Source of the DNA: Streptomyces sp. TRM64462
GTDB taxonomy: Bacteria; Actinomycetota; Actinomycetes; Streptomycetales; Streptomycetaceae
NCBI RefSeq assembly: GCF_013362995.1
Contig: NZ_JABWDV010000273.1
Location: forward strand, 1 to 49,008
Length of the DNA stretch: 49,008 nt
Reading direction: 5' to 3'
Below the pieces are notes generated by a model. The model had not been told where the DNA came from, did no database searches, and was given only the letters and a program-made list of their open reading frames with translations. Shown here in pieces: positions 1-9,179 of the stretch. Made by a program: the position numbers and the translations under genes. The number at the start of each line of letters is the position of its first letter. Within the stretch, counting starts at the first letter, position 1.

Positions 1-11
1 GATACGGGGGT

Positions 12-30
12 CTGGGGGCGGAGCCCCCAG
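12..30 (-). terminator. GC-rich intergenic hairpin
   Basis: An 8-bp perfect stem (CTGGGGGC / GCCCCCAG) with a 3-base GGA loop lies about 75 bases beyond the stop of the oxidoreductase gene. The sequence is of the G-run/C-run palindrome kind common between Streptomyces genes. There is no U-tract, as is usual in this genus, so termination is inferred from position and fold only. Confidence 0.5.
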
Positions 31-104
31 TTTCGGGAAGGGGCGGGACAGGGGACAGACCCGCCGTCCCTCCGCCCTGGCCGCGCCCCCGCCCCCCGCC
101 GCCC

Positions 105-866
105 CTACGCGCGCGTAGCCCCGCCGTCGTCTCCGAAGCGCCGGGCCAGGTACTCCTCGAACGTGCCCCGTCCCACCGCACGCTCCGGTGCCAGGTGTCC
201 GCCGGCGCGGAACGCGCGGTACGTGGCGCCCGGCAGCGGTACGGGCAGCAGTGGGCGGCGCTTGCCGGCCGCCCGCAGATACGCGCGGGCCAGGTCCGCG
301 AACGTCCGCACCTCGGGCCCGCCCATGTCCGGTACGCGCCCGGCCGGGGCGGCCGCTGCCAGCTCGGCGAGCCGGGCGGCGACCTCCCTCACCTCGATCG
401 GCTGGTCGGACACGCCCGCGAAGACCGGCATCACCGGCAGCCGCGCGCAGCGTTCCAGGACCTGGAGCACCAGGTCGTGGAACTGCGTCGTCCGCAGCAC
501 CGTCCAGCCGAGCCCCGAGCCCCCGATGAGCCGCTCCACCGCAAGCTTCGTCTTGTAGTAGCCCAGCGGCACCCGGTCGACGCCGACGATGGAGATGTAG
601 ACCAGGTGCCCGACGCCCGCCCGCTGCGCCGCCGCGATCAGATGGCACGCGGCCCGCTCGTCGCCGCCCTTGGGCGTGGTGGCGCAGTGCACCACCGTGT
701 CGACGCCGGACAGCGCCGCGTCCAGGCCGGCCCCGTCGCGCAGGTCGACCGCGTGCGGGGCCGAGTGGCGGCTCAGCACCCGCACCTCGTGCCCGTCGGC
801 GCGCAGCCGCTCCGTGAGGGGCCGCCCGAGGGTGCCCGTACCGCCCGTCACCAGAATCGTGCCCAT
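105..866 (-). CDS. NAD(P)-binding SDR/epimerase-like oxidoreductase (ECF41 partner)
   Basis: A 253-residue atypical short-chain dehydrogenase/NmrA-like protein. The Rossmann motif TGGTGTLG sits at residues 7-14, directly after the first beta strand, and a YYKTK segment resembling the YxxxK catalytic pair follows the VYISIVG strand. The ATG at 866 is chosen because the protein must begin with the MGTILVTGG strand; upstream in-frame codons lie in the sigma gene. A GGAGGAG stands 14 bases before the ATG, somewhat far. The gene starts 41 bases after the ECF41 sigma gene on the same strand. Genes next to ECF41 sigma factors are typically carboxymuconolactone decarboxylases, oxidoreductases or epimerases, and this fits. 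The substrate cannot be told from sequence. Confidence 0.88.
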   Translation of the reverse strand: MGTILVTGGTGTLGRPLTERLRADGHEVRVLSRHSAPHAVDLRDGAGLDAALSGVDTVVHCATTPKGGDERAACHLIAAAQRAGVGHLVYISIVGVDRVPLGYYKTKLAVERLIGGSGLGWTVLRTTQFHDLVLQVLERCARLPVMPVFAGVSDQPIEVREVAARLAELAAAAPAGRVPDMGGPEVRTFADLARAYLRAAGKRRPLLPVPLPGATYRAFRAGGHLAPERAVGRGTFEEYLARRFGDDGGATRA

Positions 867-907
867 GGTCCCGTTCCCGCTCCTCCGTAGCCGGTGTCCG
901 TCACCGG

Positions 908-1807
908 CTATGAACCGACGGGTTCCCCCGGATGTGACAGTTGGCGCTCGGCGAAGACGAGTTTGTTCGGGTTGACCACACTGTGCACGGCTGTGACGGC
1001 CCCGTCCCGGACTTCGAACGTCGCCGTCGCGGCGAGTGTGCCGCCCACCCACGCCACCAGCGCCGTCGTCCCGTTGACCTCCGCCGTCGTGAAGCGCATC
1101 GCCCCGGTGTAACGCGGCATGACTCCCGCCAGGAACCGCAGCACCTTGTCCCGGCCGAGGATCGGCCGCCGGGCCGCCGACACGACGCCTCCGCCGTCGC
1201 TCCACAAGGTCACATCGGCGGCCAGCACCTTCTCCAGGCCGGCCACATCGCCCTCCCGGGCCGCCGCCACGAACGACTCGACCAGCTCCCGGTGCCGCTG
1301 CTCGTCCCGCTCGCCCCGTGCCGGGAACCGCGCCCCGTGTTCGGTGACCCGCCCGGCCGCTCTGCGGTACAGCTGGCGGCTGTTCGCCTCGCTGACGTCC
1401 AGCACTCCGGCGATCTCGCGGTGGCTGTACGCGAAGGCCTCACGCAGCACGTACACCGCGCGTTCCGTCGGCGTGAGCCGCTCCAGGAGCACCAGCAGCG
1501 CCGTCGACACCGCGTCCCGCTGCTCGGCCGACTCCAGCGGCCCGAGCGCCCCTCCGCCGGTGACGACCGGCTCGGGGAGCCAGGGGCCGGGGTACTGCTC
1601 GCGGCGGGCGCGCGCCGAGGTGAGCCGGTTCAGGCACAGGTTCGTGACCACCTTCGCCAGCCACGCGGACGGCCGCTCGACGGCCGACCGGTCGGCGCCG
1701 TCCCAGCGCAGATACGCGTCCTGCACCACGTCCTCGGCCTCGTCGGCGGAACCGAGCATGCGGTACGCCAGGCCGAACATGCGCGGCCGGTGGGCCTCGA
1801 ACTCCAT
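908..1807 (-). CDS. ECF41-family RNA polymerase sigma factor with SnoaL-like C-terminal domain
   Basis: A 299-residue sigma-70 family protein. Region 2 is at about residues 5-70 (MFGLAYRMLGSADEAEDVVQ), region 4 follows at about 100-165 with a helix-turn-helix (HREIAGVLDVSEANSRQLYRR), and a SnoaL/NTF2-like domain fills the C-terminal third. The three ECF41 hallmarks are visible: WLPEP in the linker (residues 76-80), DGGG in the extension, and NPNKL, a variant of the usual NPDKL, near the C-terminus. In this group the C-terminal domain replaces a separate anti-sigma factor. The ATG at 1807 is preferred over the GTG at 1831 because GGAG lies 8 bases upstream of it. It forms a probable operon with the oxidoreductase downstream. 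Confidence 0.92.
   Translation of the reverse strand: MEFEAHRPRMFGLAYRMLGSADEAEDVVQDAYLRWDGADRSAVERPSAWLAKVVTNLCLNRLTSARARREQYPGPWLPEPVVTGGGALGPLESAEQRDAVSTALLVLLERLTPTERAVYVLREAFAYSHREIAGVLDVSEANSRQLYRRAAGRVTEHGARFPARGERDEQRHRELVESFVAAAREGDVAGLEKVLAADVTLWSDGGGVVSAARRPILGRDKVLRFLAGVMPRYTGAMRFTTAEVNGTTALVAWVGGTLAATATFEVRDGAVTAVHSVVNPNKLVFAERQLSHPGEPVGS
917..939 (-). promoter_or_regulatory. Candidate ECF41-type promoter for the oxidoreductase gene
   Basis: Read on the minus strand, TGTCACA (939-933) is followed after 12 bases by CGTC (920-917). These match the -35 and -10 elements described for ECF41 promoters. The pair overlaps the last codons of the sigma gene and would give a leader of roughly 40 bases. 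The spacing is shorter than the roughly 16 bases I would expect, so this is only a candidate. Confidence 0.3.
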
Positions 1808-1930
1808 CGCGCTCTCCGTCGTCCCCGTCACGAGGACAGCGTGCCATGCCCGCCCGGGACGACAGCAGAGACCCGGTGGCGGGCAAGGGCCTTCACTACC
1901 GCCACCGGGTCTCCGTCTCATGAAGCCGCG

Positions 1931-4270
1931 TCAGCAGGCCCCCATGTCCTGCCAGACGCCCCACTCGCCGGTGGTGCCGGGCTCCTCGCCCTTCGTCCAC
2001 CACTTGGCCTTCCAGGTGTGGGAGCCGTGCGAGACCAGCGAGCCGCCGCCGTACGCGACCGACGCGTCCCACGCGGGCTCCGTGCACGCCCCGGGCGTCG
2101 GGGTCGGCGTGGGGCCCGTCGGCGTCGGTGTCGGCGTCGGGTCCGTACCGGTGCCCGGCTCGACCACCGTCGTCCCGCGTGTCAGGTCACCGGCCAGCGC
2201 GTACGTCTTCCCGCCGAAGGTGACCGTCCAGTTCGACGGCGTCGACGTCGGCAGGTAGTAGACGAAGTCCAGCTCCACGGACGCGCCAGGCGCCAGCGTC
2301 TGCCACGCGGGCAGCTTCAGCGACACGCGGTGGTAGTCGCCCTTCAGGCCGCCGACGTTGTTCCCGGTGTGGTCGCTGCGGATGATCGTCGTGCCGAAGC
2401 CCGACTGGTCCTTGGCGTTGCCCGGCGCCGACGTGGCGTAGTCGAACTGGAACTCCGTACCGCCCGGCAGGGTCGTCCCCGTGTTGTTGGTGATCTTCAG
2501 CTTGGGGCTGATGGGGTAGTTGGAGTCACCGAGCGGGAAGTTCCCGAACGCCACGTCCACGTTCACGGCCTGGCTCGGCAGCGGCGTCGTCGCGCGCGTG
2601 GCGCCGTAGGGGGCGGCTGCCTTGAACTTCTCGTACATCACCGTGGTGAGCGTGTCGCCGGGCTCGTACTGGCCCTTCGCCGCGTTCCAGTCGTAGTCGC
2701 CTGCCAGCTCCCAGACCATGGTGCCGCCGATGCCACGGTCGACCACGTAGTCGGCCTTGGCCTGGACCGACTGCTCGTCCTCCGTGGACAGGAAGACCTT
2801 CTTCTCGGCGTTCCACAGCCACGGCGCGACGAGCGTGGAGTCGTACTTGCGGGCGTAGGTGCCGGTCAGCTCCGTGCCGGCCGGGAAGCCGTACCGCGTG
2901 ACGTAGTCGCCGACGACGCCCTTCTCCAGGTTCTTGGCGTGCCACATCGGGTTGGAGCCCGCCGGGGACTCCTTGCCGTTGTCGTCCTTGTCGTGCCACA
3001 GGTTGTCGATGCCGACGGCGCCGTCACCGCACTTGGTCAGGCCGGAGCCGGCCGGGCAGGTGGTCGTGGCAGCCTTGCCCCACAGGCCGTCCGTGCCGCC
3101 CTGCACGTTCTTGAAGCCGCGCGTGTAGTAGGGCAGTCCGATGTTGATGCGGCCGGCCGGCATGGAGCCGCGGAAGTAGTGGTACGCCCAGTCGGTGTTG
3201 AGGTAGCCGATGCCGCCGTACTGCGAGGTCGTGTAGACGCCCGCGGCCGCCAGCTCGGCGTCCTTGCCGTCGTCGAACAGCGAGGCGTTCGGGCCGACGT
3301 ACTCGTTCCAGGCGCCGTGCAGGTCGTACGACATGATGTTGACGTAGTCCAGGTACTTCTGCTGCTGGTACGTCTCCATGCCGCGCAGCAGATAGCCGGA
3401 CGACGGGGCGGCGACGGTCAGCATGTAGTGCCTGCCGTCGGCGGCGCCCGCGCGGTCGAGCTTCTCGCGCAGGGTCTTCATCAGCGCCGAGTAGCCCTGG
3501 ACCAGGCCGGCGCGGCGGCCGTTGGAGATGGACCAGTCGAGCGGGTTGCCCGCGTCCTTCATGGTCGTCGGGTACTCGTAGTCGATGTCGACGCCGTTGA
3601 AGCCGTACTTCCGGATGAACTCGACCGCCGAGTCGGCGAAGGTGTCGATGCCGGCTTGGTTGACCGAGCCGTCCGCGTTGGTGGCCATGGAGTAGAAGCC
3701 GCCGGACGCGACCCGGTCGCCGTTGTCGTCGAAGTAGCCGCCGGTCTCCGCCCAGCCGCCGACCGAGATCAGCGTCTTCACGTCCGGGTGCTGCTTCTTG
3801 AACTTGTTCAGCAGGTTGAAGTGGCCCTTGTAGGGCAGGGCCGGGTCCATCTCGGCGCCGGGGACGCCCGGCCAGGTCATGCCCGTGGCGGCGTTGCTCG
3901 GGCCGTCGGTGCCGACGGAGAGCTTGTTGGCCGCGTCCACGTGCGCGAAGGCGTAGTTGATGTGGGTGATCTTGTCCCACGGGATGTCGGAGGCGAGGTA
4001 GGCGGGCGTCCCGTCCTTGCCGGTGCGCCAGCCGGTGAAGTAGCCGATGACGCGGCGCTGGTGGTCGGCGCCCATCTTCTCGCGGCCCTCGGTGTCGTAG
4101 ACCGAGCAGTACGGGACGTCGACGCCGGGGGTCTTGTAGAGGCCGTCGGGGCGACACACTTCATGATCGGCGGCGTACGAGACGCCACCCGAGAGCGAGC
4201 TGAGCAGCAGTCCGGCGACGGCGGCGCCGGATGCGAGCAGCGAGGCCCTCGCACGGGGGGATGACAGCAC
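1931..4270 (-). CDS. Secreted GH18 chitinase with C-terminal ChiC and CBM5/12 domains
   Basis: A 779-residue endochitinase-type glycoside hydrolase that would cleave beta-1,4-GlcNAc chains outside the cell. A Sec signal peptide (residues 1-34, ending SYAA) is followed by a GH18 barrel from about residue 70 to 560. It carries SVGG at 169-172 and the catalytic motif NGVDIDYE at 225-232, with Glu232 the proton donor. The first Asp of the usual DxxDxDxE is Asn here. Next come a ChiC-type C-terminal domain (about 570-690), a Pro-Thr linker and a CBM5/12 chitin-binding module ending in [10 protein letters not shown]. The GTG at 4270 has GGAGGAG upstream. Paired DasR/chitinase repeats precede it. 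S. coelicolor has a chitinase gene (chiE, from memory) beside the rib operon, so this may be its orthologue. Confidence 0.95.
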   Translation of the reverse strand: MLSSPRARASLLASGAAVAGLLLSSLSGGVSYAADHEVCRPDGLYKTPGVDVPYCSVYDTEGREKMGADHQRRVIGYFTGWRTGKDGTPAYLASDIPWDKITHINYAFAHVDAANKLSVGTDGPSNAATGMTWPGVPGAEMDPALPYKGHFNLLNKFKKQHPDVKTLISVGGWAETGGYFDDNGDRVASGGFYSMATNADGSVNQAGIDTFADSAVEFIRKYGFNGVDIDYEYPTTMKDAGNPLDWSISNGRRAGLVQGYSALMKTLREKLDRAGAADGRHYMLTVAAPSSGYLLRGMETYQQQKYLDYVNIMSYDLHGAWNEYVGPNASLFDDGKDAELAAAGVYTTSQYGGIGYLNTDWAYHYFRGSMPAGRINIGLPYYTRGFKNVQGGTDGLWGKAATTTCPAGSGLTKCGDGAVGIDNLWHDKDDNGKESPAGSNPMWHAKNLEKGVVGDYVTRYGFPAGTELTGTYARKYDSTLVAPWLWNAEKKVFLSTEDEQSVQAKADYVVDRGIGGTMVWELAGDYDWNAAKGQYEPGDTLTTVMYEKFKAAAPYGATRATTPLPSQAVNVDVAFGNFPLGDSNYPISPKLKITNNTGTTLPGGTEFQFDYATSAPGNAKDQSGFGTTIIRSDHTGNNVGGLKGDYHRVSLKLPAWQTLAPGASVELDFVYYLPTSTPSNWTVTFGGKTYALAGDLTRGTTVVEPGTGTDPTPTPTPTGPTPTPTPGACTEPAWDASVAYGGGSLVSHGSHTWKAKWWTKGEEPGTTGEWGVWQDMGAC

Positions 4271-4389
4271 GGTCGGCTCCTCCTGGGGAGTCGGGCTTCA
4301 CACAACGTGCGGCTACTGGCAGGGGGTTGGTCGTGCCGGGCCTGGGTGTGCGCACACCGGAGGGCCGCCTCCGCGGAGAGGTGACGCAG

Positions 4390-4432
4390 ACATTAAGAGG
4401 ACTAGACCAGAGCGTCAATAGGTCTGGACCAA
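4390..4432 (-). promoter_or_regulatory. Chitinase promoter with paired DasR-type direct repeats
   Basis: On the minus strand TTGGTCCAGACC (4432-4421) and CTGGTCTAGTCC (4410-4399) are 12-bp direct repeats 22 bp apart, i.e. two helical turns. They match the Streptomyces chitinase repeat, consensus WGGTCYAGACC, which overlaps the DasR-responsive element. A promoter TTGACG (4418-4413), 17-base spacer, TAATGT (4395-4390) is interleaved, so its -35 lies between the repeats. This predicts repression by DasR and induction by chitin breakdown products. Confidence 0.85.
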
Positions 4433-4551
4433 TAGCTTTCGGCGGGTGCTCCGCACCGCATTCCGGCCCCCACTGTGAGTCACCCCACAGAGGATCACCC
4501 GTATGGCGGACGTGCCGCCATGGCACACTGGCCCTGTATCAGCAGCAGCGC

Positions 4552-4675
4552 ACTCCGGGGTCGGTGCAATTCCGAACCGGCGGTTACAGTCCGCGACCCG
4601 GCCGCATCCAGTGGCCGGTTGACCAGGTGAAATTCCTGGACCGACGGTGAAAGTCCGGATGGGAGGCAGTGCGCG
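4552..4675 (+). promoter_or_regulatory. FMN riboswitch (RFN element)
   Basis: Hallmark conserved blocks appear in order: GGGGTCGGTG, AATTCCGAACCGGCGGT, ACAGTCCGCGACCC, GGTTGACCAGGTGAAATTCC, TGGACCGACGGTGAAAGTCC and GGATGGGAGGCAGTGCG. A CAATTCC replaces the more usual AAATTCC near the start. It lies about 170 bases before the ribD start codon, so FMN would lower expression of the riboflavin operon. The expression platform is not obvious; the linker to ribD is GC-rich and could hide the Shine-Dalgarno sequence or end transcription. Confidence 0.97.
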
Positions 4676-4843
4676 GCGGGCGACCCGACCAGGGCGCGCC
4701 GGCCGTCTGCTGGCCGCCGGGCGACCATGCCGGGTGGCCGGCCGGACGCCGCACCGGCGTATCCCCGTACGGGAGTGTCGTCCCGCTCATCTGTCGTCAC
4801 CGACAGGCCCCGGAGTCCGCGCCCGACGAGGCAGGAGGACCCG

Positions 4844-6028
4844 GTGGCCACAGCGGCCGATGTGAACGCCATGCGCCGAGCCGTCGCGCTCGCCGCCCGC
4901 GGACTCGGCTCCACCAGCCCCAACCCCGTCGTCGGCTGCGTCGTCCTGGACGCCTCCGGGCACGAGGTCGGCGCCGGGTACCACGAGCGCGCCGGCGGCC
5001 CGCACGCCGAGGTGCACGCCCTCCGCCAGGCCGGCGTCCTCGCCCGCGGCGGCACCGCGTACGTCACCCTCGAACCCTGCAACCACACCGGCCGCACCGG
5101 CCCCTGCGCCCAGGCGCTCGTCGAAGCGGGCGTCACCCGCGTCGTGTACGCCGTGGCGGACCCGAACCCGCAGGCCACCGGCGGCGCCGACACGCTCCGC
5201 GCGGCCGGCGTCCAGGTCGAGCACGGGCTCCTCGCCGACGAGGCCGAGGCCGGCAACGCCGCCTGGCTCACCTCCGTACGCCTCGGCCGCCCGTACGTGC
5301 TGTGGAAGTACGCCGCGACCCTCGACGGCCGCATCGCCGCCCAGGACGGCACCAGCCGCTGGATCACCTCGCCCGAGTCCCGCGCCGACGTGCACCGGCT
5401 GCGCGCCGAGGCCGACGCCGTCCTCGTCGGCTCCGGCACCGCCCGCGCCGACGACCCCCATCTGGCGGTACGGGGCGTCGACGGAGCCGTCCAGCCGCTG
5501 CGCGTCGTCCTCGACACCGAGGCCACCGCCGTGAAGCCCGGCGCCCGCGTCCTGGACGACGCCGCGCCCACGCTGATCGCGGTCGCCGATGACGTGGAGG
5601 CCGCGCACCTCGCCGGAGTCGACGTCGTACGGCTGCCGAGAACGGACGGCGGCGGCCTGTCCGTACCGGCCCTGCTGGCCGCCCTCCACGAGCGCGGCGT
5701 CCGCTCCGTACTCCTCGAAGGCGGCCCGACCCTCGCCGGGTCCTTCGCCGCCGCGGGGGCCGTCGACAAGGTCGTCGGCTACCTCGCCCCCGTACTCCTC
5801 GGCGCGGGCCCCGCCGCTCTCGGCGACGCCGGCGTCACCACCATCACCGAGGCCCTGCGCCTCGACGTCACCGACACCGCCCGCATCGGCCCCGACCTGC
5901 GGGTGACCGCGCGCCCGGCCTCCACTGGTACCGGGAGCGAGCGCACCGGTCCCGGCCGGGGGTCCGGGGGTCGCCCCCGGGGAAACGGCAGTACCGCGGT
6001 CCACGCCACCACCACCAAGGAGCACTGA
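4844..6028 (+). CDS. ribD: Bifunctional riboflavin deaminase/reductase RibD
   Basis: A 394-residue enzyme for riboflavin steps 2 and 3. It deaminates the 2,5-diaminopyrimidine product of GTP cyclohydrolase II and then reduces its ribosyl side chain with NADPH. The N-terminal zinc deaminase domain has HAE at 54-56 and the PCxH...PC block (Cys79, Cys88). The reductase domain begins near VLWKYAATLDGRIA and keeps DGTSRWITS. The GTG at 4844 is chosen for the AGGAGG just upstream. The last roughly 36 residues after DLRVTARP are Gly/Arg/Thr-rich, do not look like RibD, and cover a palindromic intergenic-type repeat. The stop abuts the ribE start directly, implying coupling. Confidence 0.96.
   Translation: MATAADVNAMRRAVALAARGLGSTSPNPVVGCVVLDASGHEVGAGYHERAGGPHAEVHALRQAGVLARGGTAYVTLEPCNHTGRTGPCAQALVEAGVTRVVYAVADPNPQATGGADTLRAAGVQVEHGLLADEAEAGNAAWLTSVRLGRPYVLWKYAATLDGRIAAQDGTSRWITSPESRADVHRLRAEADAVLVGSGTARADDPHLAVRGVDGAVQPLRVVLDTEATAVKPGARVLDDAAPTLIAVADDVEAAHLAGVDVVRLPRTDGGGLSVPALLAALHERGVRSVLLEGGPTLAGSFAAAGAVDKVVGYLAPVLLGAGPAALGDAGVTTITEALRLDVTDTARIGPDLRVTARPASTGTGSERTGPGRGSGGRPRGNGSTAVHATTTKEH
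5956..5984 (+). repeat. Intergenic-type GC palindrome inside the ribD 3' end
   Basis: A 7-bp stem CCGGGGG / CCCCCGG (5964-5970 and 5974-5980) with a TCG loop is preceded by another G-run. It resembles the hairpin at 12-30 and similar Streptomyces intergenic palindromes, yet here it is translated as the Gly/Arg-rich tail of RibD. Confidence 0.6.
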
Positions 6029-6631
6029 GTGTTCACCGGAATCGTCGAAGAACTGGGTGAGGTCACCGCCGTCGAGAACCTCGGCGACTCCTCCCGCTTC
6101 CGCCTCCGCGGCCCCGTGGTCACGCAGGGCGCCAAGCACGGCGACTCGATCGCGGTCAACGGTGTGTGCCTCACCGTCGTCGAGCACGAGGGCGACGAGT
6201 TCACCGCCGACGTGATGGCCGAGACCCTCAAGCGCTCCAGCCTCGGCGCGCTCACCACCGGCTCCCGGGTCAACCTGGAGCGCCCGATGGTCGCGGACGG
6301 CCGGTTCGGCGGGCACATCGTCCAGGGCCACGTCGACGGCACGGGCGCCATCGTCGAGCGCACCCCGTCCGACAACTGGGAGATCGTCAAGATCTCCCTC
6401 CCCGCCGAACTCGCCCGCTACGTGGTCGAGAAGGGCTCCATCACGGTGGACGGCGTCAGCCTCACCGTCGTCGAGGCGGGCCCCGACTTCTTCACCATCA
6501 GCCTGATCCCCACGACCCTCGCCCTCACCACGCTCGGCATCAAGCAGCCGGGCGACACGGTCAACCTCGAGGTCGACGTCATCGCCAAGTACGTCGAGCG
6601 CCTCGTCGGCGACCGGGGGACAGCGCGGTGA
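6029..6631 (+). CDS. ribE: Riboflavin synthase alpha chain
   Basis: A 200-residue trimeric-type riboflavin synthase that dismutates two lumazine molecules into riboflavin. Two tandem lumazine-binding barrels are visible: the first begins MFTGIVEELG with VNGVCLTVV near residues 48-56, and the second repeats the pattern as VDGVSLTVV near 145-153. GHIVQGHVDG bridges them. The GTG start follows the ribD stop with no gap. The 3' end overlaps the next gene by 4 bases (GTGA), so it is mid-operon and under the FMN riboswitch. Confidence 0.97.
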   Translation: MFTGIVEELGEVTAVENLGDSSRFRLRGPVVTQGAKHGDSIAVNGVCLTVVEHEGDEFTADVMAETLKRSSLGALTTGSRVNLERPMVADGRFGGHIVQGHVDGTGAIVERTPSDNWEIVKISLPAELARYVVEKGSITVDGVSLTVVEAGPDFFTISLIPTTLALTTLGIKQPGDTVNLEVDVIAKYVERLVGDRGTAR

Positions 6632-7269
6632 ACGCCCTCAACTCCGTGGCCCTCACGGCCTTCGGACAGGACATCAAGTGGTCCGACATGATCGGCAACG
6701 TGATCGGTCTGCTCGCCCTCGCTCTCGGCTGGCGCCGCTCCATATGGACCTGGCCCGCGCAGTTCCTGTCCGGCGTCCTCCTCGTCGCCGCCTACGCCTC
6801 CGCCCAGCTCGGCGGCGGCGTCGGCAAGCAGCTCCTGGTCATCGCCGTCGCCGTGTGGGGCTGGCGGCAGTGGCACCTGGGCCGCGGCAAGGCCCAGGAC
6901 GGCTCCATCGCCGTCCGCTTCGCCACCTGGAAGGAACGCGGCCTCCTCCTGGCGGGCGCCGCCCTCGGCACCCTCGCCGTCGGCGGCCTGTTCACCCTCT
7001 ACCCGTCGCTGTCCTGGAGCCCCTGGGCCGACGCGTACATCTTCGTCGGCACCCTCGTCGCGATGGTCGCCCAGGCCCGCGGTCTCGTCGAGTTCTGGTT
7101 CGCCTGGCTCCTCGTCGACGTGGTCGGCGTCCCGCTCGCCTTCAGCAGCGGCCTCGCCTTCTCCGGCCTCGTGTACGTCATCTACTTCGCCCTCGTCCTG
7201 TGGGGCCTGCGTGACTGGTGGCTCCGCACACGCACCCCGGCCCAGGCTCTGGAAGGAGCACCGGCATGA
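6628..7269 (+). CDS. ribM: PnuC-family transporter, probable riboflavin importer RibM
   Basis: A 213-residue hydrophobic protein with about seven predicted membrane segments and PnuC-family features such as [27 protein letters not shown] and the [16 protein letters not shown] segment. PnuC proteins carry vitamin-type substrates by facilitated diffusion. Members inside FMN-riboswitch riboflavin operons of actinobacteria (RibM/PnuX) take up riboflavin rather than nicotinamide riboside. The GTG start overlaps the ribE stop and the stop overlaps the ribBA start (ATGA), so it is translationally coupled on both sides. The riboflavin specificity rests on operon context and not on residues I can read. 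Confidence 0.88.
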   Translation: MNALNSVALTAFGQDIKWSDMIGNVIGLLALALGWRRSIWTWPAQFLSGVLLVAAYASAQLGGGVGKQLLVIAVAVWGWRQWHLGRGKAQDGSIAVRFATWKERGLLLAGAALGTLAVGGLFTLYPSLSWSPWADAYIFVGTLVAMVAQARGLVEFWFAWLLVDVVGVPLAFSSGLAFSGLVYVIYFALVLWGLRDWWLRTRTPAQALEGAPA

Positions 7270-8597
7270 GCACCGCCCCTCAGCTCCCCGTGTGGGACAC
7301 CGCCGACCTCACCCTCGACCCCGTCGAGCAGGCCATCCGCGACATCGCCGCCGGACGCCCCGTCGTGGTCGTCGACGACGAGGACCGCGAGAACGAGGGC
7401 GACCTCGTCATCGCCGCCGAGAAGGCGACCCCCGAGATCGTCGCCTTCATGATGAGCGAGTGCCGCGGCCTCATCTGCGCCCCCATGGAGGGCGACGAGC
7501 TCGACCGCCTCCAGCTGCCGCAGATGGTCACCGACAACACCGAGGCGATGAAGACCGCCTTCACGGTCTCCGTCGACGCGGGCCCCGCCCACGGCGTCAC
7601 CACCGGCATCTCCGCCTCCGACCGCGCCACCACCTTGCAGCTCCTCGCGAACGGCGCCGCGGAGCCGTCCGACTTCGTGCGGCCCGGCCACGTCTTCCCG
7701 CTGCGCGCCCGGCCCGGCGGCGTCCTCGTCCGCAACGGCCACACCGAGGCCGCCGTCGACCTGGCCCGCCTCGCCGGGCTCCGCCCGGCCGGCGCCATCG
7801 TCGAGATCGCCGGCGAGGACGGCGTGATGCTCCGCCTCCCGGAGCTCATCCCGTTCGCCCGCAAGCACGGCCTGACGATCATCTCCATCGAGGACCTGAT
7901 CGCCTACCGCAGAGCGGCCGAGGCGGCCCCGACCCGGCCCGCCGAGCAGGGGGCACGCCCGTCCGCCCCCACCGTCCGGCGCGAGGCCGAGGTCCGCCTC
8001 CCCACCGCGCACGGCGACTTCACCGCGTACGGCTACCGCTCCACCCTCGACGGCGTCGAGCACGTCGCCCTCGTCCACGGCGACATCGGCGACGGCGACG
8101 ACGTCGTCGTCCGCATCCACTCCGAGTGCCTCACCGGTGACGTCTTCCACTCCCTGCGCTGCGACTGCGGCCCGCAGCTGCACGCCGCCATGGACAGGAT
8201 CACCGAGGCCGGCCGCGGCGTCGTCGTCTACCTGCGCGGCCACGAGGGCCGCGGCATCGGGCTGCTGTCCAAGCTCCGCGCGTACGAACTCCAGGAGCGC
8301 GGCCGCGACACCCTCGACGCCAACCTGGAGCTCGGCCTCCCCGCCGACGCCCGCGACTACGCCGCCGGCGCCCGGATGCTCGCCGACCTCGGCGTCCGCA
8401 GCGTCCGCCTGATGACCAACAACCCCGACAAGACCGCGGCGCTCGCCCGCCACGGCCTCACCGTCACCGCGCGCGAACCCATGCCCGTCCAGGCGGGCGA
8501 GCACAACGTGCGCTACCTGCGCACCAAGCGCGACCGCATGGGCCACGACCTGCCGTGGCTCGACCCGGCCGACGTGTCGGCCTGCGCGACCCAGTAA
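7266..8597 (+). CDS. ribBA: Bifunctional DHBP synthase / GTP cyclohydrolase II
   Basis: A 443-residue fusion. The N-terminal RibB half converts ribulose 5-phosphate to 3,4-dihydroxy-2-butanone 4-phosphate and shows [12 protein letters not shown] near residue 37 and the [12 protein letters not shown] motif. The C-terminal RibA half opens GTP to the diaminopyrimidine. It shows [18 protein letters not shown], whose cysteines bind the zinc, then [12 protein letters not shown] and MTNNPDK. A roughly 20-residue Ala/Pro linker joins them. The ATG at 7266 overlaps the previous stop. It supplies both precursors for the lumazine synthase encoded next. Confidence 0.97.
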   Translation: MSTAPQLPVWDTADLTLDPVEQAIRDIAAGRPVVVVDDEDRENEGDLVIAAEKATPEIVAFMMSECRGLICAPMEGDELDRLQLPQMVTDNTEAMKTAFTVSVDAGPAHGVTTGISASDRATTLQLLANGAAEPSDFVRPGHVFPLRARPGGVLVRNGHTEAAVDLARLAGLRPAGAIVEIAGEDGVMLRLPELIPFARKHGLTIISIEDLIAYRRAAEAAPTRPAEQGARPSAPTVRREAEVRLPTAHGDFTAYGYRSTLDGVEHVALVHGDIGDGDDVVVRIHSECLTGDVFHSLRCDCGPQLHAAMDRITEAGRGVVVYLRGHEGRGIGLLSKLRAYELQERGRDTLDANLELGLPADARDYAAGARMLADLGVRSVRLMTNNPDKTAALARHGLTVTAREPMPVQAGEHNVRYLRTKRDRMGHDLPWLDPADVSACATQ

Positions 8598-8598
8598 C

Positions 8599-8639
8599 CC
8601 GGCACCACGCAACGCCGGCACCACGCAACCCGGCACCAC
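8599..8639 (+). repeat. Short tandem repeat between ribBA and ribH
   Basis: CCGGCACCACGCAAC occurs twice at 8599-8613 and 8615-8629, with a third partial copy CCGGCACCAC at 8630-8639, giving a near 16-bp period. It lies immediately after the ribBA stop in a CACC-rich, G-poor linker. No fold or protein site is evident. Confidence 0.75.
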
Positions 8640-8693
8640 CGAGCACCACCACCCGCAGACAGAACACCCGCACGCACCACCCCGAGGAGAAAC

Positions 8694-9179
8694 GTGAGCG
8701 GCAAGGGCGCACCCGAGCTGACCGTCAAGAACTGCGGCGACCTCCGCGTCGCCGTCGTCGCGGCCCAGTGGCACGAAAAGATCATGGACGGCCTGGTCGG
8801 CGGTGCCCTGCGCACCCTCCACGAGCTCGGCATCGACGAGCCGACCCTGCTGCGCGTCCCCGGCAGCTTCGAGCTGCCCGTCGTCGCCAAGGTCCTCGCG
8901 GGCCGCGGCTACGACGCGGTCGTCGCCCTCGGCGTCGTCATCCGCGGCGGCACCCCCCACTTCGACTACGTGTGCCAGGGCGTCACCCAGGGCCTCGTGC
9001 AGGTCACCGTCGACACCGGCGTCCCCGTCGGCTTCGGCGTCCTCACCTGCGACACCGAGGAGCAGGCCCTCGACCGCGCAGGACTGGAAGGCTCGAACGA
9101 GGACAAGGGCCACGAAGCGGTCACCGCCGCCGTCGCCACCGCCATGACGCTGCGCACGGTCAGCGAACCCTGGCGCTGA
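8694..9179 (+). CDS. ribH: 6,7-dimethyl-8-ribityllumazine synthase
   Basis: A 161-residue lumazine synthase that condenses the pyrimidine with dihydroxybutanone phosphate; the family forms pentamers or 60-mer capsids. Visible features are VAAQWHEKI (substrate-binding loop), the PGSFELP motif near residue 60, [15 protein letters not shown] and the C-terminal [17 protein letters not shown]. The GTG at 8694 follows GAGGAGAAAC. It closes the riboflavin part of the operon, separated from ribBA by a 96-base repeat-containing linker. Confidence 0.97.
   Translation: MSGKGAPELTVKNCGDLRVAVVAAQWHEKIMDGLVGGALRTLHELGIDEPTLLRVPGSFELPVVAKVLAGRGYDAVVALGVVIRGGTPHFDYVCQGVTQGLVQVTVDTGVPVGFGVLTCDTEEQALDRAGLEGSNEDKGHEAVTAAVATAMTLRTVSEPWR

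Noticed and set aside
941..4264. A 1100-codon open frame on the plus strand opposite the sigma and chitinase genes
   Set aside because: It is antisense to two well-recognised genes, its product is Arg/Val/Gly-rich with no domain, and such long shadow frames are normal at this GC content.
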